Assembly: GCF_040802235.1 (NCBI RefSeq)
Contig: NC_133172.1
Coordinates: forward strand, 58,907,613 to 58,971,612
Reading direction: 5' to 3'
Length of the DNA stretch: 64,000 bases
Source: Manis javanica
Lineage: Eukaryota; Chordata; Mammalia; Pholidota; Manidae
Below the pieces are notes generated by a model. It searched no databases. It saw only the letters and a program-made list of their open reading frames with translations, and was not told the origin of the DNA. Made by a program: the position numbers and the translations under genes. The first letter of the stretch is position 1, and every line of letters starts with the position of its first letter. This document shows positions 1 to 10,359 of the stretch, in pieces.

Positions 1-222
1 CCAGCTTCAGGTATTGCTTGGCTCGTGCCAGTGTCACTCCCAGCCCTACCTCTGTCTTCACGTGAGCTGGTCCCTGTCTTTCTGCGTGTCTTCTCCTGTT
101 TTTGTCTCTTACAAGGATATCCATCCTTGGATTTAGGCCCATCCCAGTCGGGGATGGTCTCATCTTGACATTTGTACTTTGATGACATCTGCAGAGACCC
201 TTCTTCCAAAGACGGTGACTTT
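1..222 (-). mobile_element. MaLR (MLT1/MST-type) LTR fragment, antisense, cut by window start
   Basis: Read on the + strand, this has the ordered landmarks of a reversed MLT1-type LTR: a 'tctgtcttcacgtg' block, 'tgtctcttacaaggatatc', 'ttggatttaggcccat', 'gatggtctcatcttgac', and 'catctgcagagaccc' followed by a 'ccaaa..ggtgac' block. It lies inside an HSD17B2 intron. The outer part of the LTR is missing because the window begins within it. Confidence 0.7.
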
Positions 223-230
223 GCTTTTCT

Positions 231-864
231 GGCTTCGCTTGCTTCTGCCTCCCATAGCTCCTCCATATCTCCTCATCCGAACATAGGCCCAGCTCAAGGC
301 TCAGTCTCCCCTGCCTTCTAAACTACATGTGGATTAACGTGGGATACAGAGCATCTGCGCCCAGCCCTGGTTAGCCCTCCTGCAACAAGTCCTTTCTCAC
401 TTCTTCTTATGGGAGATGTCCCACAGCTCCCCATGGTGGGAATTACTCATTATTGCAACAATTATTAAACCCAGTCTCTTTGCATGTGCTGAAATGGGCT
501 GAACAGTGCCCCTTCCCCAAAGATACATCCACCTGGAACCTCAGGATGTAGATCAGAGGCAGGGGCATGTGCTCTTTATCCCACCGAAATCATAGCTCAG
601 AAGCTTGCAGAGAGTGAACCTTACCCTTGGTTTGTTATTGGACCGGCTGCGATGGAGCAGCTGTTGAAGGCAAAGAAGGGAAGCCGCGATGGTGGCTGTG
701 ACAGACTCACCTGCATACGGGGGGCCCTTGTCTGCCTTCGCCCGCCCTGGTGGTATTACCCCTAATACCAGCTCCTGGCATGCAGTACGCCGCGCTGTTT
801 AAATACTTAATGGATGAAAAAGCAAAACATCAGGCCTGATTTTTTTCCCCAACTATTCCCATAG
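231..864. other. HSD17B2 intron 3 remainder
   Basis: This is the non-coding intron sequence before the penultimate exon. A short stretch at about 489-556 resembles the start of another MLT1-type LTR on the + strand, but it is too short and decayed for a firm call. The polypyrimidine tract and 'ccatag' acceptor at the end lead into the exon at 865. Nothing else is recognisable. Confidence 0.5.
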
Positions 865-1002
865 GAGGACTCCCAATGGTACACCTGGCGTCCTACGGCT
901 CATCGAAGGCGGCTCTGACCATGTTTTCAGCAATTATGAGACAAGAGCTTTCCAAATGGGGAGTTAAAGTCTCTACCATCCAGCCCGGAGGCTTCCAAAC
1001 GA
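865..1002 (+). CDS. HSD17B2: HSD17B2 penultimate coding exon (exon 4 by the human gene)
   Basis: This 138-nt exon is bounded by 'ccatag' and 'gtaggt'. It begins with the last two bases of a Gly codon and ends with the first base of an Asn codon. It encodes the stretch from 'GLPMVHLASYGSSKAA' to 'IQPGGFQT'. It therefore carries the catalytic Tyr and Lys of the SDR fold (YGSSK) and the 'QPGG' loop that follows the central strand, where the cofactor nicotinamide and the substrate meet. The frame is open and the sequence is close to the human protein, with changes such as VHLASYG for ERLASYG (human from memory). The ATG at 876 is an internal Met and not a start. Confidence 0.95.
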
Positions 1003-4000
1003 GTAGGTATCTGAGCTCATGGCCCTGCAGTGTTCATCCTTCAAGAGATGCTGAGGGCCCTTTGTTCTGACAGAGCTCAGACTGACCCTCCATCAGTGTT
1101 TGATCAAAGAGGGGCTGGAAGGGGTGGGCCTCTTTTAAGAATAGAGGGGCAGTTGCCGGGTTCTTCAATGTATGGCTGCTCTCCTGCATCCTCCCGTGAG
1201 GGGATTAAGTTTGGATGTCACGTATTTTTCAAACACCACCTCCCCGCCTCTGAAGAATATGACCCACTTCCCTTCTACCCTGGTAGGTGATGGCCATCCT
1301 CTCTTCTCCCCTCCCTTCCCTGAATTTCTGAACTCTGGGAAGACGGAGACCACCCCCATAGCTCAGGCCTTAGTTTGGGCCATCACACATATAATTGGTG
1401 ATTTAAGCGAAAATATTAAAATGCACGCCTAATAAAAGACCACAAACTGGGAGGGACTGCTAACATACTGGAAACAAATTTTGGAGGTTTGGATATTAAC
1501 AAAGCTCAAAGCTAAGATATAAGAAGAAAAACTGAACTTTTGTCTTGAAGCACTTGGCGGGTCGGGGGGTGGGTCTCACTGAGTCGTCCTGGAGGCCCCA
1601 CTCCCGGCAAGGGCTCTTCCGGAAGGGCGACTGAGAGAGAGAGAGATGAGGGTCACCCAGGCTGGGAGGCCAGACCAGGACAGGAGGAAGGGAGTGAAGT
1701 GAAGTCTTGAGAGGAGCTTTCCACCTGGGGACCCCTCCCCTGGGTGGGGAGGAGAATTGAGGCGAGTTGATGAAGCGTGTGGGTCAAAGATGATGCCACA
1801 TGTGACAGACCGAGAGACTTGGGGAGAAGGCGCAACACAGAGAGGGGAAACCTGGCTGACAGCTAGTGTGGGGAAATGATGAATTTGATATTTTGAACCT
1901 GGCAGAAGGATTAAGGATTTTGTGACACAGCTAAAGAAAACTTCCAATGCACAGACTCCATTGGACCGGACAGCAACCCTGCATGCAGTTAAGTTACAGT
2001 TCTGAGGATTCACTGAAGTTGTTTCAGCTAACATGTTGGGGAGCTGCTCTTATCAGGCACTGGCCAATACCCACCCATACATTCTTTTCTAATGTTGCTG
2101 ACAGTCTTTTTTAAATTGAGAAATATATACACACATACTTTAACAATTATAAAAACTCATGCACTTAACATCACGATCAAAAAATAAAACATTGTCAGCT
2201 CCCAAAGCCCTCATGTGACCCTCTCCAGTCAGCCCTCTGCCATCCCCAACACAGAACCACTCACTTATGTTTTGTGACAATTGTTTGTTTTTCCTTACAG
2301 TGTCTCATCCATATTTGAAACCCCAAACTACAGAGTTTGGCTTTACCAGCTTTTGGACTTTGAATGGAATCAACATTCACGTTTTCTTTTGCATCTGGCA
2401 TCTTTCACTCACATCATGTTTGCACAATTCATCTGCGTTGTATGTAGCTGCAGATCATTTCATTTTCATTGCTGTATAGTATTCTGCAAATATGCCGTAC
2501 TTTTTCTACTATTGGTGGGCTATTTGGGTCACTTTTGGACAACTATGAACAATTCAGCTGTGGTGTATATATGTATGTGAATTCTTTCTAGGACACACAC
2601 CCTAGAGTGGGATGACTAGATCATACAGTTTAATTACCTCCAACTTTACTGGACAATGCTGAACTGTTTTCTAAACTATTGTCCCAATTTATATTCCCAC
2701 CTGGTCCCAGTTCTTAATTAACTGCAGCCCTGATGGGTAAGTTTAATTGACATTTTTTGCCAGGTGAGGACACTAAGGTGGTGTGAGTAATACACCCCAG
2801 TGTGGGTGTCTGGCACACAATGATGGTGGGGAATCTCAAACCCAATTCCTAGGCACAGGGACCAGTTATTTATTTTATACTTGACTGCCCTCGGTTTAAA
2901 GGTAATATTTGATGGGCTTTCTGAAGATGAGAGGCTAGACAGTGGAGGGCCAAGATCTCAAGTTTGGAGAATGATGCTTGAAGGGAGGACAAGAAAAGAA
3001 ATCTTCAGGGACACAAAGGGCTTCTGAAGACATTCATGGAGACACATCATATTTTCTAGTGCCCTGAAAACAAATAGCTAAAATGTATTGCATGGTTAGC
3101 AGATTTTAAGCACTTTACATGCACAATCTCAATCGTCACGTGTGAAGTAGGCATCATAAAATTCCCATCTTGTAGGGAGAAAGCTAAGGCTCAGAGAAGT
3201 TAAGGAATTTCCCAAACCATGGAGCTGGTATGAGGCAGAGATGGAATTTAGATCCAGGTCATTTTAACAGTTTCTTAGTGTGTAGTCCCAAAGTGGCAGG
3301 GGATGGGTGGGTGTGTCAAAATGCCCGTGGCTTTCTCACCAACAAAAAGACCTTCGGGAACTCTGGACAGGGTACCCACAAGAGTGGTTAGAAGGTCTAG
3401 GAGGTGTTTAAAGAGGGAGGAAGTGGAGAGGAAATGGAATCCCCAGCCTGTGAAAGCAGAGACTGGGGAAGAAGTGGTAGAGTGCATGCAAACATATTTT
3501 TCAAGGCCCAGAAGCCTCCAGAGGAATTGTCAGGGTAATCATGTAGGTAGGCTGCTGGGCCTTCTTGAAAAGAAACGAGCAGCTGAAAGGCCATTTGCAT
3601 ATCCATGACTGTTATTGGATGTGACTGGCTTATGTCCTTCTCAGTGAAGCTCCCTGCAGACCCTGTATCCAGCAGCAGCCCAAGTTAGCAGACAAAGACT
3701 ACTCCCCACTAAAATCCCTGAGCAGTCACGCCTTTGCAGGGGGAATGTGTGGGTTGCTGCAACCTTTCTGGAAAGTAATCTGGCAGTAGCTATTGAAATT
3801 CAAAATGCATGTGCCTTTTGACCAGGCAGACACAGATTAGGGAGTGTAGGTGACAGAAGTAAATGCTGAAGATGAAAGGATATATTGTGCAAGGCTGTTT
3901 ATCACCTGAAATTGTAAAACTTAAGAAACAACTAGAAAGTCCTTTGATAGAAAAGTGGTTGACCAAAAGCTGTTCAGTGGGGATTTCTGCTGCTCTGGTT

Positions 4001-5477
4001 CAAATCTATAGCCACCGACCAGGAGGCACATTCATGGTTTATTACTCAGCAAAATGGATGAACAAGCAAAAAAGCAAATTCCTGGAAAATACATATGGCA
4101 TGATCCTTTTTTGGGTTTTGTTTGTTCTTGGTAAAATAAAATTAAACCGAAGCCTTCTATGTGTACACATATTCATATGAACAAGGAGGGAATGTAGAAA
4201 GATGCACAATACTTTTAAGTTTTTCCAGAGGAGATTAATTTAAAAGACATACATCTCCTTAATGTTCACTTGATATAATGAGCAGACATTGCTACTATAT
4301 TTTAAAGTAAATATACATCTAATTAAATTTTATGTAATAAGCATTACTTTTATATTAAATATGTATTTGTGTACTTAATCAGATATAATTTACATATTAA
4401 ATTTAAATGTTTTATGTTGTTTAAAATTTAATTAAAATTATAACTAGATAAATGATATTCAACATTATGTATTTTTTAACTTTATACATAGAAGCAGGCA
4501 TTACTTTTAAGTAAAAAAATTATATGTGTATTTATGTATGTATTATAGATTTTATATATTGTATACATTATATTTTACATTGGATATAATAGTCATGAAA
4601 AGGTATGTAATAGAATGTTGGTGACAGCACTATTTGTGAGAGCCCCAAATTGAAAACAACCCAAATGCTCATTGCAGTATAATAGATGAATAATTTATGG
4701 CATATTTTCACAATGGAAAACTATGCAGCAATAAAAGAGACTACACAATAAATATGTGGATGAATCTCACAATATAATGTATGATTCCATTTATATGTCC
4801 AAAGCCAGGGAAAACTGTTCTGTTAATTAGGACAGTGGCTCTTGGAAAGGGGGTTTGGGAGAGGACTTTGAGGCCAATTTAATTTACCCTTCTCTTAATC
4901 TGGCTGCTGGTTGTGTGGGCTATTCAGTTTGTGGAGAAGCAGTCCTCTGTACACTCCTCTGTCTGTATGTTTAGAAAATGTAACTCATAAGGCACGTTTT
5001 AAAGAGGCATTTGGGAATGCCTACCCTTCCCAACAGTAGCCAGTTCACAAGGGCCTGCTCCCCTGTTCGGGGTCGGGCATGCCTGATCTGGCCTTCCCAG
5101 CTTCTGAACCTCCCCTTTTGCTCTCCCGCCCAGATATCACAGGCACAACTGAAATGAGGGCCCGGCTGGAGAAGAACCTCCTGGACAACCTCCCCGGTCA
5201 TGTGCAGGAGGACTACGGCGAGCACTATATCAGTATGCAAAGGGTTTTTCTCGAGTCAGCGGACAAGTATTCCTCCCCAGATGTCACTCCTGTGCTTTCG
5301 GACCTCCGGCACGCTGTCTCTGCTAAAAGACCCTTCGCTTTTTACACACCAGGGAAATTGGTTTATCTGGAGCTCTTTTTTTTTGCTATTAGCCCTACTG
5401 GCATATTTGATTATTTTAGCAAAAAATTCCTTTTCTCTCAAAAGGCTGTACCCAGAGCACTAAGCATGCGTAACTGA
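865..5477 (+). CDS. HSD17B2: HSD17B2, 3' part (last two coding exons, join 865-1002 and 5134-5477)
   Basis: The protein is 17-beta-hydroxysteroid dehydrogenase type 2, an NAD-dependent short-chain dehydrogenase of the ER membrane that oxidises estradiol to estrone and testosterone to androstenedione. The two exons join in frame: the first ends with one base of an Asn codon and the second supplies the other two, giving 'GGFQTNITGT', which aligns with the human 'GGFLTNIAGT' region from memory. The SDR active-site YxxxK is present as Y-G-S-S-K in the first exon. The upstream exons, with the N-terminal anchor, the cofactor-binding glycines and the catalytic Ser, lie before the window. Both splice sites are canonical (ag/GA, A/gtaggt and cag/AT). 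The neighbour MPHOSPH6 is on the opposite strand and convergent, as in human. The C-terminus is shorter than in human; see the last exon. Confidence 0.95.
2098..2735 (-). mobile_element. L1 3' part, antisense (old L1M-type)
   Basis: The + strand reads like the reverse complement of an L1 ORF2 end plus 3' UTR. It has an AT-rich start with 'tacacacatactttaac', then 'cctctccagtcag', 'ttggactttgaatggaatcaac', 'gcatctttcactcacatcatg', 'ttgctgtatagtattctgc', 'ctattggtgggc', 'ggatgactagatcat' and 'atattcccacc'. It is heavily diverged, so it is an ancient, inactive copy. Confidence 0.75.
3063..3262 (-). mobile_element. MIR SINE, antisense
   Basis: The landmarks appear in MIR reverse order: 'ttttaagcactttacatgcac', 'atcttgtagggagaaagctaaggctcagagaagttaagg', and a degraded tRNA-like end reading 'gaggcagagatggaatttagatccaggtc'. 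It is an intronic, old copy. Confidence 0.75.
3263..3754. other. Intronic sequence with no recognisable feature
   Basis: Nothing coding or repetitive is recognisable here. The open frame across 3303-3608 has no matching splice sites and no protein family resemblance. Confidence 0.4.
3755..4200 (+). mobile_element. L1 ORF2 3'-end-like fragment, sense
   Basis: The sequence follows the typical L1M tail of ORF2: 'gctgcaacctttctggaaagtaatctggcagtagctattgaaattcaaaatgcatgtgccttttgac' in pieces, then 'tgcaaggctgtttatcacctgaaattgtaaaactt'. It is degraded by substitutions and indels. An AT-rich stretch and a second L1 piece follow, which may belong to the same insertion. Confidence 0.55.
4200..4620. 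repeat. AT-rich low-complexity stretch
   Basis: This is about 400 bases of mostly A and T, with repeated 'aatta', 'tatatt' and 'tttaaa' words and no open frame. It lies between two sense L1 pieces in the HSD17B2 intron. Confidence 0.6.
4620..4895 (+). mobile_element. L1 ORF2/3' fragment, sense
   Basis: Typical L1 landmarks appear in order: 'gacagcactatttgtgagagcc', 'ttgaaaacaacccaaatgctcat', 'atggaaaactatgcagcaataaa', 'tgtggatgaatctcacaatataatg' and 'tgattccatttatatgtcc'. It ends shortly before the last HSD17B2 exon. Confidence 0.75.
5134..5477 (+). CDS. HSD17B2: HSD17B2 last coding exon, with early stop
   Basis: The exon follows 'ctctcccgcccag' and reads on from the previous exon as 'NITGTTEMRARLEK...' through 'VQEDYGEHYI', 'DVTPVLSDLRHAV', 'PFAFYTPGK' and 'GIFDYFSKK' to 'PRALSMRN' and TGA at 5475-5477. 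All these blocks have a human counterpart (VQEDYGQDYI, DFSPVLRDIQHAI, PFAYYTPGK, GIYDYFAKR, MPRALRMPN; from memory). It covers the C-terminal third, including substrate-binding and membrane-associated segments. Human HSD17B2 continues after 'MPN' with Tyr and a KKKAT tail, whose last four residues form a KKXX ER-retrieval signal. Here the stop replaces that Tyr. The bases from 5477 read Lys-Asn-Lys-Ala-Met-stop in the next frame, so the tail seems to have been lost through a one-base deletion. A sequencing error would look the same. Confidence 0.95.
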
Positions 5478-5497
5478 AGAATAAGGCCATGTAGTTA

Positions 5498-5503
5498 AAT
5501 AAA
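5498..5503 (+). terminator. HSD17B2: HSD17B2 polyadenylation signal AATAAA (candidate)
   Basis: An AATAAA hexamer lies 21 bases past the HSD17B2 stop codon. An ATTAAA variant follows at 5548-5553. Either could set the mRNA 3' end; the very short 3' UTR implied by the first makes the second equally plausible. Confidence 0.5.
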
Positions 5504-5714
5504 TGGGAAATGTCAGTCTTGGAATGAAAGGGAAACTTGAGCTTTTCATTAAAGTTGTAGTTTCCTACCTTGCATTCCCTGTGCGCTCTGCTGATTGAAT
5601 AGGATTTAGTGGTGAGAAGGCTGGAGGATAGATGACCACCATGGAGGGCACTGATCGAGCGACTTCTCTGCACTGATACCCTCTCTCCTCGTTCTCATCA
5701 GAGACCTACCTCTG

Positions 5715-5830
5715 TTAGGTATCTTCACCCCTATTTAGCAGGTAAGGGAATTAAGGATCAGAGAGGTTAAGTTCCTAGTTCACTGTCACACAAGTACCAA
5801 AAGGCAGAAATAGGATTGAAGTCCAGTTTG
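5715..5830 (-). mobile_element. MIR SINE fragment, antisense
   Basis: Reversed MIR core and head: 'cctatttagcaggtaaggg', 'atcagagaggttaag', 'cactgtcacacaagta' and 'ggcagaaataggattgaagtcca'. Confidence 0.7.
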
Positions 5831-5844
5831 GATTCCACTGCCTG

Positions 5845-5925
5845 CCAAGAGAGGAGGGAGAGAATGAGATGAAGAGAAAAAAAGGAGAGAGGGAAGGGAG
5901 AAGAAAGGAGAAGGGGAGGAATAAA
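5845..5925 (+). repeat. Purine-rich (GA/GGA) low-complexity tract
   Basis: About 80 bases are almost only A and G, in runs such as 'gagagggaagggagaagaaagg'. Confidence 0.8.
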
Positions 5926-6254
5926 TGGCAAGGACCACATTCAGGCTGAGTTGCTCACTGGGGCTTGATATCCCACCGCAACTGCATCCAAAGTACTGGA
6001 TTCCTCATATGTAATCAGCTCTCCATGTACCTCCTTTCCCTTCCCCTACCAGGGGCCCTGGAGATGATAGGACAAGGTGTCCCATCTCAAGCAGGGCCCC
6101 ACAGGCCTTTATGCAGCCCCGGGGCATGTGACTGGTAGGTTCTGTGTCCACGGCAACCATCCGTGTCACCTCCACCCGAGCATTCCAGGATGGAAAAGCC
6201 TGCTGGAGGGGCAATGTTAGATCGTGGGAAGGTGTGGTCACATTTCTTGATCAT

Positions 6255-6345
6255 TTCAAGTCAAGATCCGTAACTTAATCACTTCTGCAAACTCCCTTTT
6301 GCCACAAGAGGTCACATATTCACGGGTTCTGGGGATTTGGGTGCC
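6255..6345 (-). mobile_element. MLT1-type LTR end, antisense fragment
   Basis: The + strand reads 'gtaacttaatcacttctgc', 'aaactcccttttgccac', 'aggtcacatattcacgggttctgggg', which is the reversed first ~90 bases of an MLT1/MST LTR. It is broken off next to a MER20-like fragment. Confidence 0.6.
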
Positions 6346-6374
6346 ATTATCATTACTGGGACCATTACTTGAGC

Positions 6375-6478
6375 GACCACACCTACTGCATCAGAACTTC
6401 TAGGGGTGGGCCCGGCAACTTGTAATGAGACCTCTAGGTGATGCACACCTGAGTTCAAGGACCACTGCTGGAAGCCAT
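6375..6478 (+). mobile_element. MER20-like hAT-Charlie fragment
   Basis: The landmarks are 'ccacacctactgcatcagaact', 'ctaggggtgggcccggcaac', 'cctctaggtgatgcacacc' and a terminal 'ggaccactgctgg', matching the inner part and 3' inverted repeat of the short non-autonomous MER20 element. The 5' half is missing. Confidence 0.55.
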
Positions 6479-6479
6479 A

Positions 6480-7260
6480 AAGTAAGCAGGCTGTGGGACA
6501 TGTGGACAGGCCACAGAAAGCTCCACTGGGACAGTTGAACACCCCAGAAGGCACAGTGGGAAGGTGCTGAATAGAGACGCAGATGTGTCCGAGAACCCCG
6601 GATCAGAGAAGCTCCTGACTGGTCTCCCGCAGGAGGGCTTCCACCCTGCCCAGGGGTAACCTGGGAGGGAAACCTACTTAGGGACACCTTTCTCTGCCTG
6701 TTTAGCAGGAGGAAGAATGACAACCTCTCACGGGCACTCCCTTCACAGCTCCCGTGGGCTGGGTGGGAGTGGGGAGGTCTGGACAAGTCATGGGGGCTCC
6801 TGGAGGGCACGGAGCTGGGCATGAAGAACCAGGGTGTCCCGGGTGGCCAGGAGGAGCCGGGAGCAGAGGCCGAAGGGCGGGCAGCCCTGAGCCAGTGCTG
6901 CCTCCCCGTTCCGGGAAATACACCAGCCGGCCCTCAGGAGCCCACATTCTCAGGAAAAGGGCCAGGAAAAGAGAAGTGGGGAGAATCTTGAATTCCACTG
7001 CACATTTATCTGGAAAACCCCATTTTAAACCAGAAGAGACTATCTTTCCAAAAGGTGTTCAGCGTTTCATTTGTAGCACAAAACCTATAGTTTCTCAGAA
7101 AACGAGAGGGACAAGTATTGCAGACTAGACACCTTCGTGCCCTCTGTCTCCCCTCTTTCTTTCTCTCCCCAGTGTTGGCAGCAGGAAAGTGGGTCATTCT
7201 CACAGCAGAGCCAGGATAAGAAGGAGGAATTAGGAAAAGCTTCCAGGGAAAATATGATTT
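6480..7260. other. Intergenic sequence, GC-rich in the middle, no supported feature
   Basis: The 6.74-6.93 kb part is GC-rich and open on both strands, but it has few CpGs, no splice-flanked exon and no recognisable protein family. I treat these open frames as composition effects. Confidence 0.4.
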
Positions 7261-7261
7261 A

Positions 7262-7405
7262 AAACAAAAAAAATTAAAGTGTAGTTGATATAGAACATTA
7301 TATTGGTTTCAATGATTTCTTTTATTACATAGAGAGCTGATAAAATCCTACAAATAAAATTTACTACATTATTTGAATGGAACATGAATTTTCATCAGTT
7401 TCATT
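7262..7405 (-). mobile_element. L1 3' tail fragment, antisense
   Basis: The sequence 'aattaaagtgtagttgatatagaacattatattggtttc' is the reversed extreme 3' end of a laurasiatherian-type L1. The same tail recurs in a fuller copy at about 52.2 kb. Confidence 0.6.
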
Positions 7406-7854
7406 ATACTGGTGATAAAGACCACGTTTTGGAATGCTACTCTGGATGATGTAACTCTAGGAGTAATTCCATGCAAACAGCTCTGATGGGGGTGGGGGTG
7501 CCTCCAGCCCAGCTCACACATAGTGGTTCACTCAACGGCTTGGGACCCCCTGCACACCTGCTCTGGAGTGTCTCCAAGTGTTTCTCTACTGATCAGCAAG
7601 CCAATATTTCCCTCCAGGATCTCAAGTGTAGGGGTGGCCATGGCGGGACTAGATGGGTGTTTCTGAGTCCCAGCTCAATACCCTGCTCAGAATTCCACAT
7701 CAAGAAACAACAAACAACGGGAAGGAAGAGATATTAGGAACGAATTTGAAGTCTGAAGATAGGGAGACCTCAATATGTTTGTAGTCTGAAGTTGTTTACT
7801 CTTTTGCCTGCCCAGCATTCCTTTTTTGGGGGGATTTTTAGTGAGACTGACACT
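7405..7854. other. Intergenic sequence with no recognisable feature
   Basis: No gene, RNA or repeat family is recognised here. Confidence 0.35.
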
Positions 7855-8242
7855 GAAGGGACCCCAGCTCCTCACCAATGGGGTGGGCATGTGACCCAGG
7901 CTGGCCAATCAAGAAGAGCCAGTCACGGTTCCCATTGATGGAAGGACTGCTAGTGGATGCTGCGAGAAAAAGGGTATCCTTTTCTACTGTGTTGCCCACA
8001 TTAGACTGAAGCTTCTAGAGCCCACCAAGAGGAGCGTCCAGTACAGAATGATGCCAAGATAGAGAAGAACAGAGCAGAATGATGAAGAAAAACCAAGGTG
8101 TGATGACATAGTTTTGAGTCCCTTGATCTAGTTGTACCTGCAGATCCACAATTTGGGTTGATTTCCAAGTTGTATGAGCTAATGCATTTCCTTGAAATGA
8201 TTTCAAGTTAGGCTTCTGTCTTTTGCAACAGAATTAATTTCT
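7855..8242 (+). mobile_element. MLT1-like MaLR LTR, sense
   Basis: The typical order is seen: 'gggcatgtgacccaggctggccaatca', 'ccaagatagagaagaacagagc', 'tgatgacatag', 'cctgcagatcc', a degraded polyadenylation area 'gagctaatgcatttcc', and the end 'ttctgtcttttgcaacagaattaatttctgac'. It is old and non-coding. Confidence 0.5.
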
Positions 8243-9296
8243 GACAAATACACACTCTAGGGAAGGGTTTGGTGAAGAATGAGGAATAAAATAATTCTTG
8301 ACAGAGAAAACAGGGAAGGCTGCAATGTCCTTGGGGAGAAAGAAAAGAGACGAGACTAAAGAAAGAGAGGTTATGGCGGGTGACATTACTATTCAGTGGC
8401 CCTCTCCCACAGAAAAACAATTCTTTTGTTAAAATTTCTTTTGGAATTTTAGCCTCAAAGTCTGCAAGCATGGTCCCTCTGGAACAAAGTGAAACAAAAT
8501 CCTTGCTGCAACAAAACCCTATGGTGGAAACCAAAGATTTCAGCAGGTTACTGGTAATTCTAGCCTGTTGGAATCACGCTTGGTTAGGACAACAGTGTAA
8601 GGTACACTCTGTCTGGCATGAGAAGATATCCTGCTCTCAATCATCACAAAACTTATTTACCATATTGCAAAATGTGGAGATGACTAAAGTGAGAAGCCAA
8701 ACTTACCATGGGAAACAGGAAGGGAGACAAGCAAACCCAAGGCTTTTGTCCTAAATTATTTGCTCTTCTCAGGTTGTTCCATCTATCTGGGGGTAATTGC
8801 CCTGGGAATTTCACCATACAGATAATTTTGTTTAGTTCCACTTGCTCTTCTTCTATGTTGATAATAGGAAATGATTCACTGCCGGATATAATGTAACTTC
8901 TCTCTTTGGCACTCTCCTGACTATCCAAGAAGAACTAATTCTATGTAGAGCGGGTCCTAACTTGAACCATACTATTCTTTGGTCTGGGTGTGATTTTTAG
9001 GTAAGACTTACATGTTTGCACAAGAAATTTTCATTGATAAACATGAAACTTACCCCGTGGTGAGTAGTGAACAGGTCTGAAAAATCCTCAGAGGGTTAAT
9101 GCTGCCTTTCCCAGCATCGTAGCCTCTAGAGCTTGAGCATAATGAGCACACTTAGGATCCTCCTGGGGCCTGGAGTGTCAGTCGAGCAATATGAAGAATG
9201 ATGGTGGCAGTCTCTCACAATGACAGCTGTGTTTCCTGTTGCTGGGCTCTTCAGAGGCATTTCCTCCTGTTGATCCTGGTCTTCCAGACTTGCCTT

Positions 9297-9298
<2 letters not shown>
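8243..9298. other. Intergenic sequence with no firm feature
   Basis: Several small open frames exist on both strands but none resembles a known protein or has exon signals. No repeat family is recognised with confidence. Confidence 0.35.

Positions 9299-9329
<31 letters not shown>
9299..9329 (+). repeat. (CA)n microsatellite
   Basis: A pure CA run of about 15 units is followed directly by 'cgtgtgtct'. It is probably polymorphic. Confidence 0.95.
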
Positions 9330-9332
<3 letters not shown>

Positions 9333-9364
9333 TGTCTATATGTTCAAATAACTCCCATTTTGTT

Positions 9365-9422
9365 AAAAGACAGTCAGAACTCAGTTTCTGTCACTTGCAA
9401 CCACAAGCATTCTAACTGACGT
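9365..9422 (+). mobile_element. MLT1-like LTR 3' end fragment
   Basis: The stretch 'cagtttctgtcacttgcaac' plus 'cacaagcattctaactgac' is the typical 3' end of older MLT1-like LTRs. The body, upstream of the CA run, is too diverged to delimit. Confidence 0.45.
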
Positions 9423-10007
9423 CTCTTCCTTTTCATCATCACCACCACCAGTGTTTTCAAAGGCTCGCTCCCAGCACAGAGCCCACACCTTCATGGATCC
9501 TCAGGGTGAACGGGTCCTTTTACAAAGAGGGGTGGTGTGTGCATTTGCCCTTGTGCACCATCCCAGTAGCCCTCTCCTCCTCTCCTGCTCTCTCGGGCCC
9601 CGACCCACCTGCAGGGACACAATAGGATGGGGCCCCAGGCAGGCCCTGCATTCCTCTCTTTTCTTTCTGGTTTCTGCTGAGACACTTCTTCAGAACCCCA
9701 AGTCCTGAAGTGGTGTCCCCCAGACAGAAGGCTTTGGGCTATAAGGGGTGAGACTTAGGTTTGACCTGGGCAGCATGAGAAAAGAAAGAAGGTTTGAGGG
9801 AGCACCTTTCCAGGGAGGCTTCTACAGAAGAATGGGACTCTACTAGTCTCTCCCTGCTTTAAGGGCAAAGGACCACCCTCCTCTCCTCTGACAGTGATTT
9901 GTTTCCATTTTGGGTTTGAATTCTGGTTAATATTGCTCCAAAGACGTCACAGTCTTGGTGGCAGAACAGCAAGGTGGTAACGCTGTGGGCATTTTGAAGA
10001 TACACAG
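9423..10007. other. Intergenic sequence with no recognisable feature
   Basis: No gene or repeat family is recognised apart from a short 'catcatcaccaccacca' trinucleotide run at about 9435-9450. Confidence 0.35.
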
Positions 10008-10359
10008 TGTTATGGACTGAATGTGTCCCTGCCAAATTCATATGCTGACATCCTAACCACAGTGTGATATCATTAGGAGGTGGAGCATTTGGGAGGTGAT
10101 CAGGTCACGAGGGTTGGCCCCTCATAATGTGATCTGTGCCTTTATAAGAAGAGAAAGGAGAGCTTGCTTTTCTCTATCATGTAAGGACATGAGGAGATGA
10201 GCATACACAAACCAGGAGGCAGTCTTCTCTAGACACTGAATCTGCCAGCAACTTGACCTTAGACTCCTCAGCCTCCAGAATTGTGAGAAATAAATGTTTG
10301 TTGTTTAAGCTGTCCAATCTACGGTAATTTGTTAAAGCAGTTGGAACTGACTTAAGACA
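10008..10359 (+). mobile_element. MaLR solo LTR (MST/MLT1-type), sense, nearly full length
   Basis: It starts 'tgttatggactgaatgtgtccc', continues with 'aggaggtggagcatttgggagg', 'gcctttataagaagagaaagg', 'cctccagaattgtgagaaataaa' (polyadenylation signal) and ends 'gttggaactgacttaagaca'. Its ends are TG..CA. The five flanking bases, 'cacag' before and 'catag' after, fit a decayed 5-bp target-site duplication, so this looks like a complete solo LTR. Confidence 0.8.

Larger units (their letters stand above)
1003..5133 (+). other. HSD17B2: HSD17B2 intron 4
   Basis: The intron has a GT donor at 1003 ('gtaggt') and an AG acceptor ending at 5133 after the pyrimidine-rich 'ctctcccgcccag'. It contains L1 pieces on both strands, one MIR and an AT-rich stretch, listed separately. 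I see no further exon inside it; open frames at 1.0-2.0 kb and 3.3-4.2 kb lack splice context and protein similarity. Confidence 0.85.

Noticed and set aside
5079..5133. ATG at 5079 upstream of and in frame with the last HSD17B2 exon
   Set aside because: It lies in the intron before the 'cag' acceptor at 5131-5133, and the protein continues from the upstream exon at 5134 exactly as in the human enzyme.
6400..7128. GC-rich overlapping frames on both strands as a possible exon or gene
   Set aside because: The frames shadow each other, CpG is sparse, no splice sites fit and no protein family is recognisable.
9299..9329. Possible CRISPR-like or regulatory repeat
   Set aside because: It is a plain CA microsatellite, and the window is vertebrate DNA with no spacer-repeat structure anywhere.
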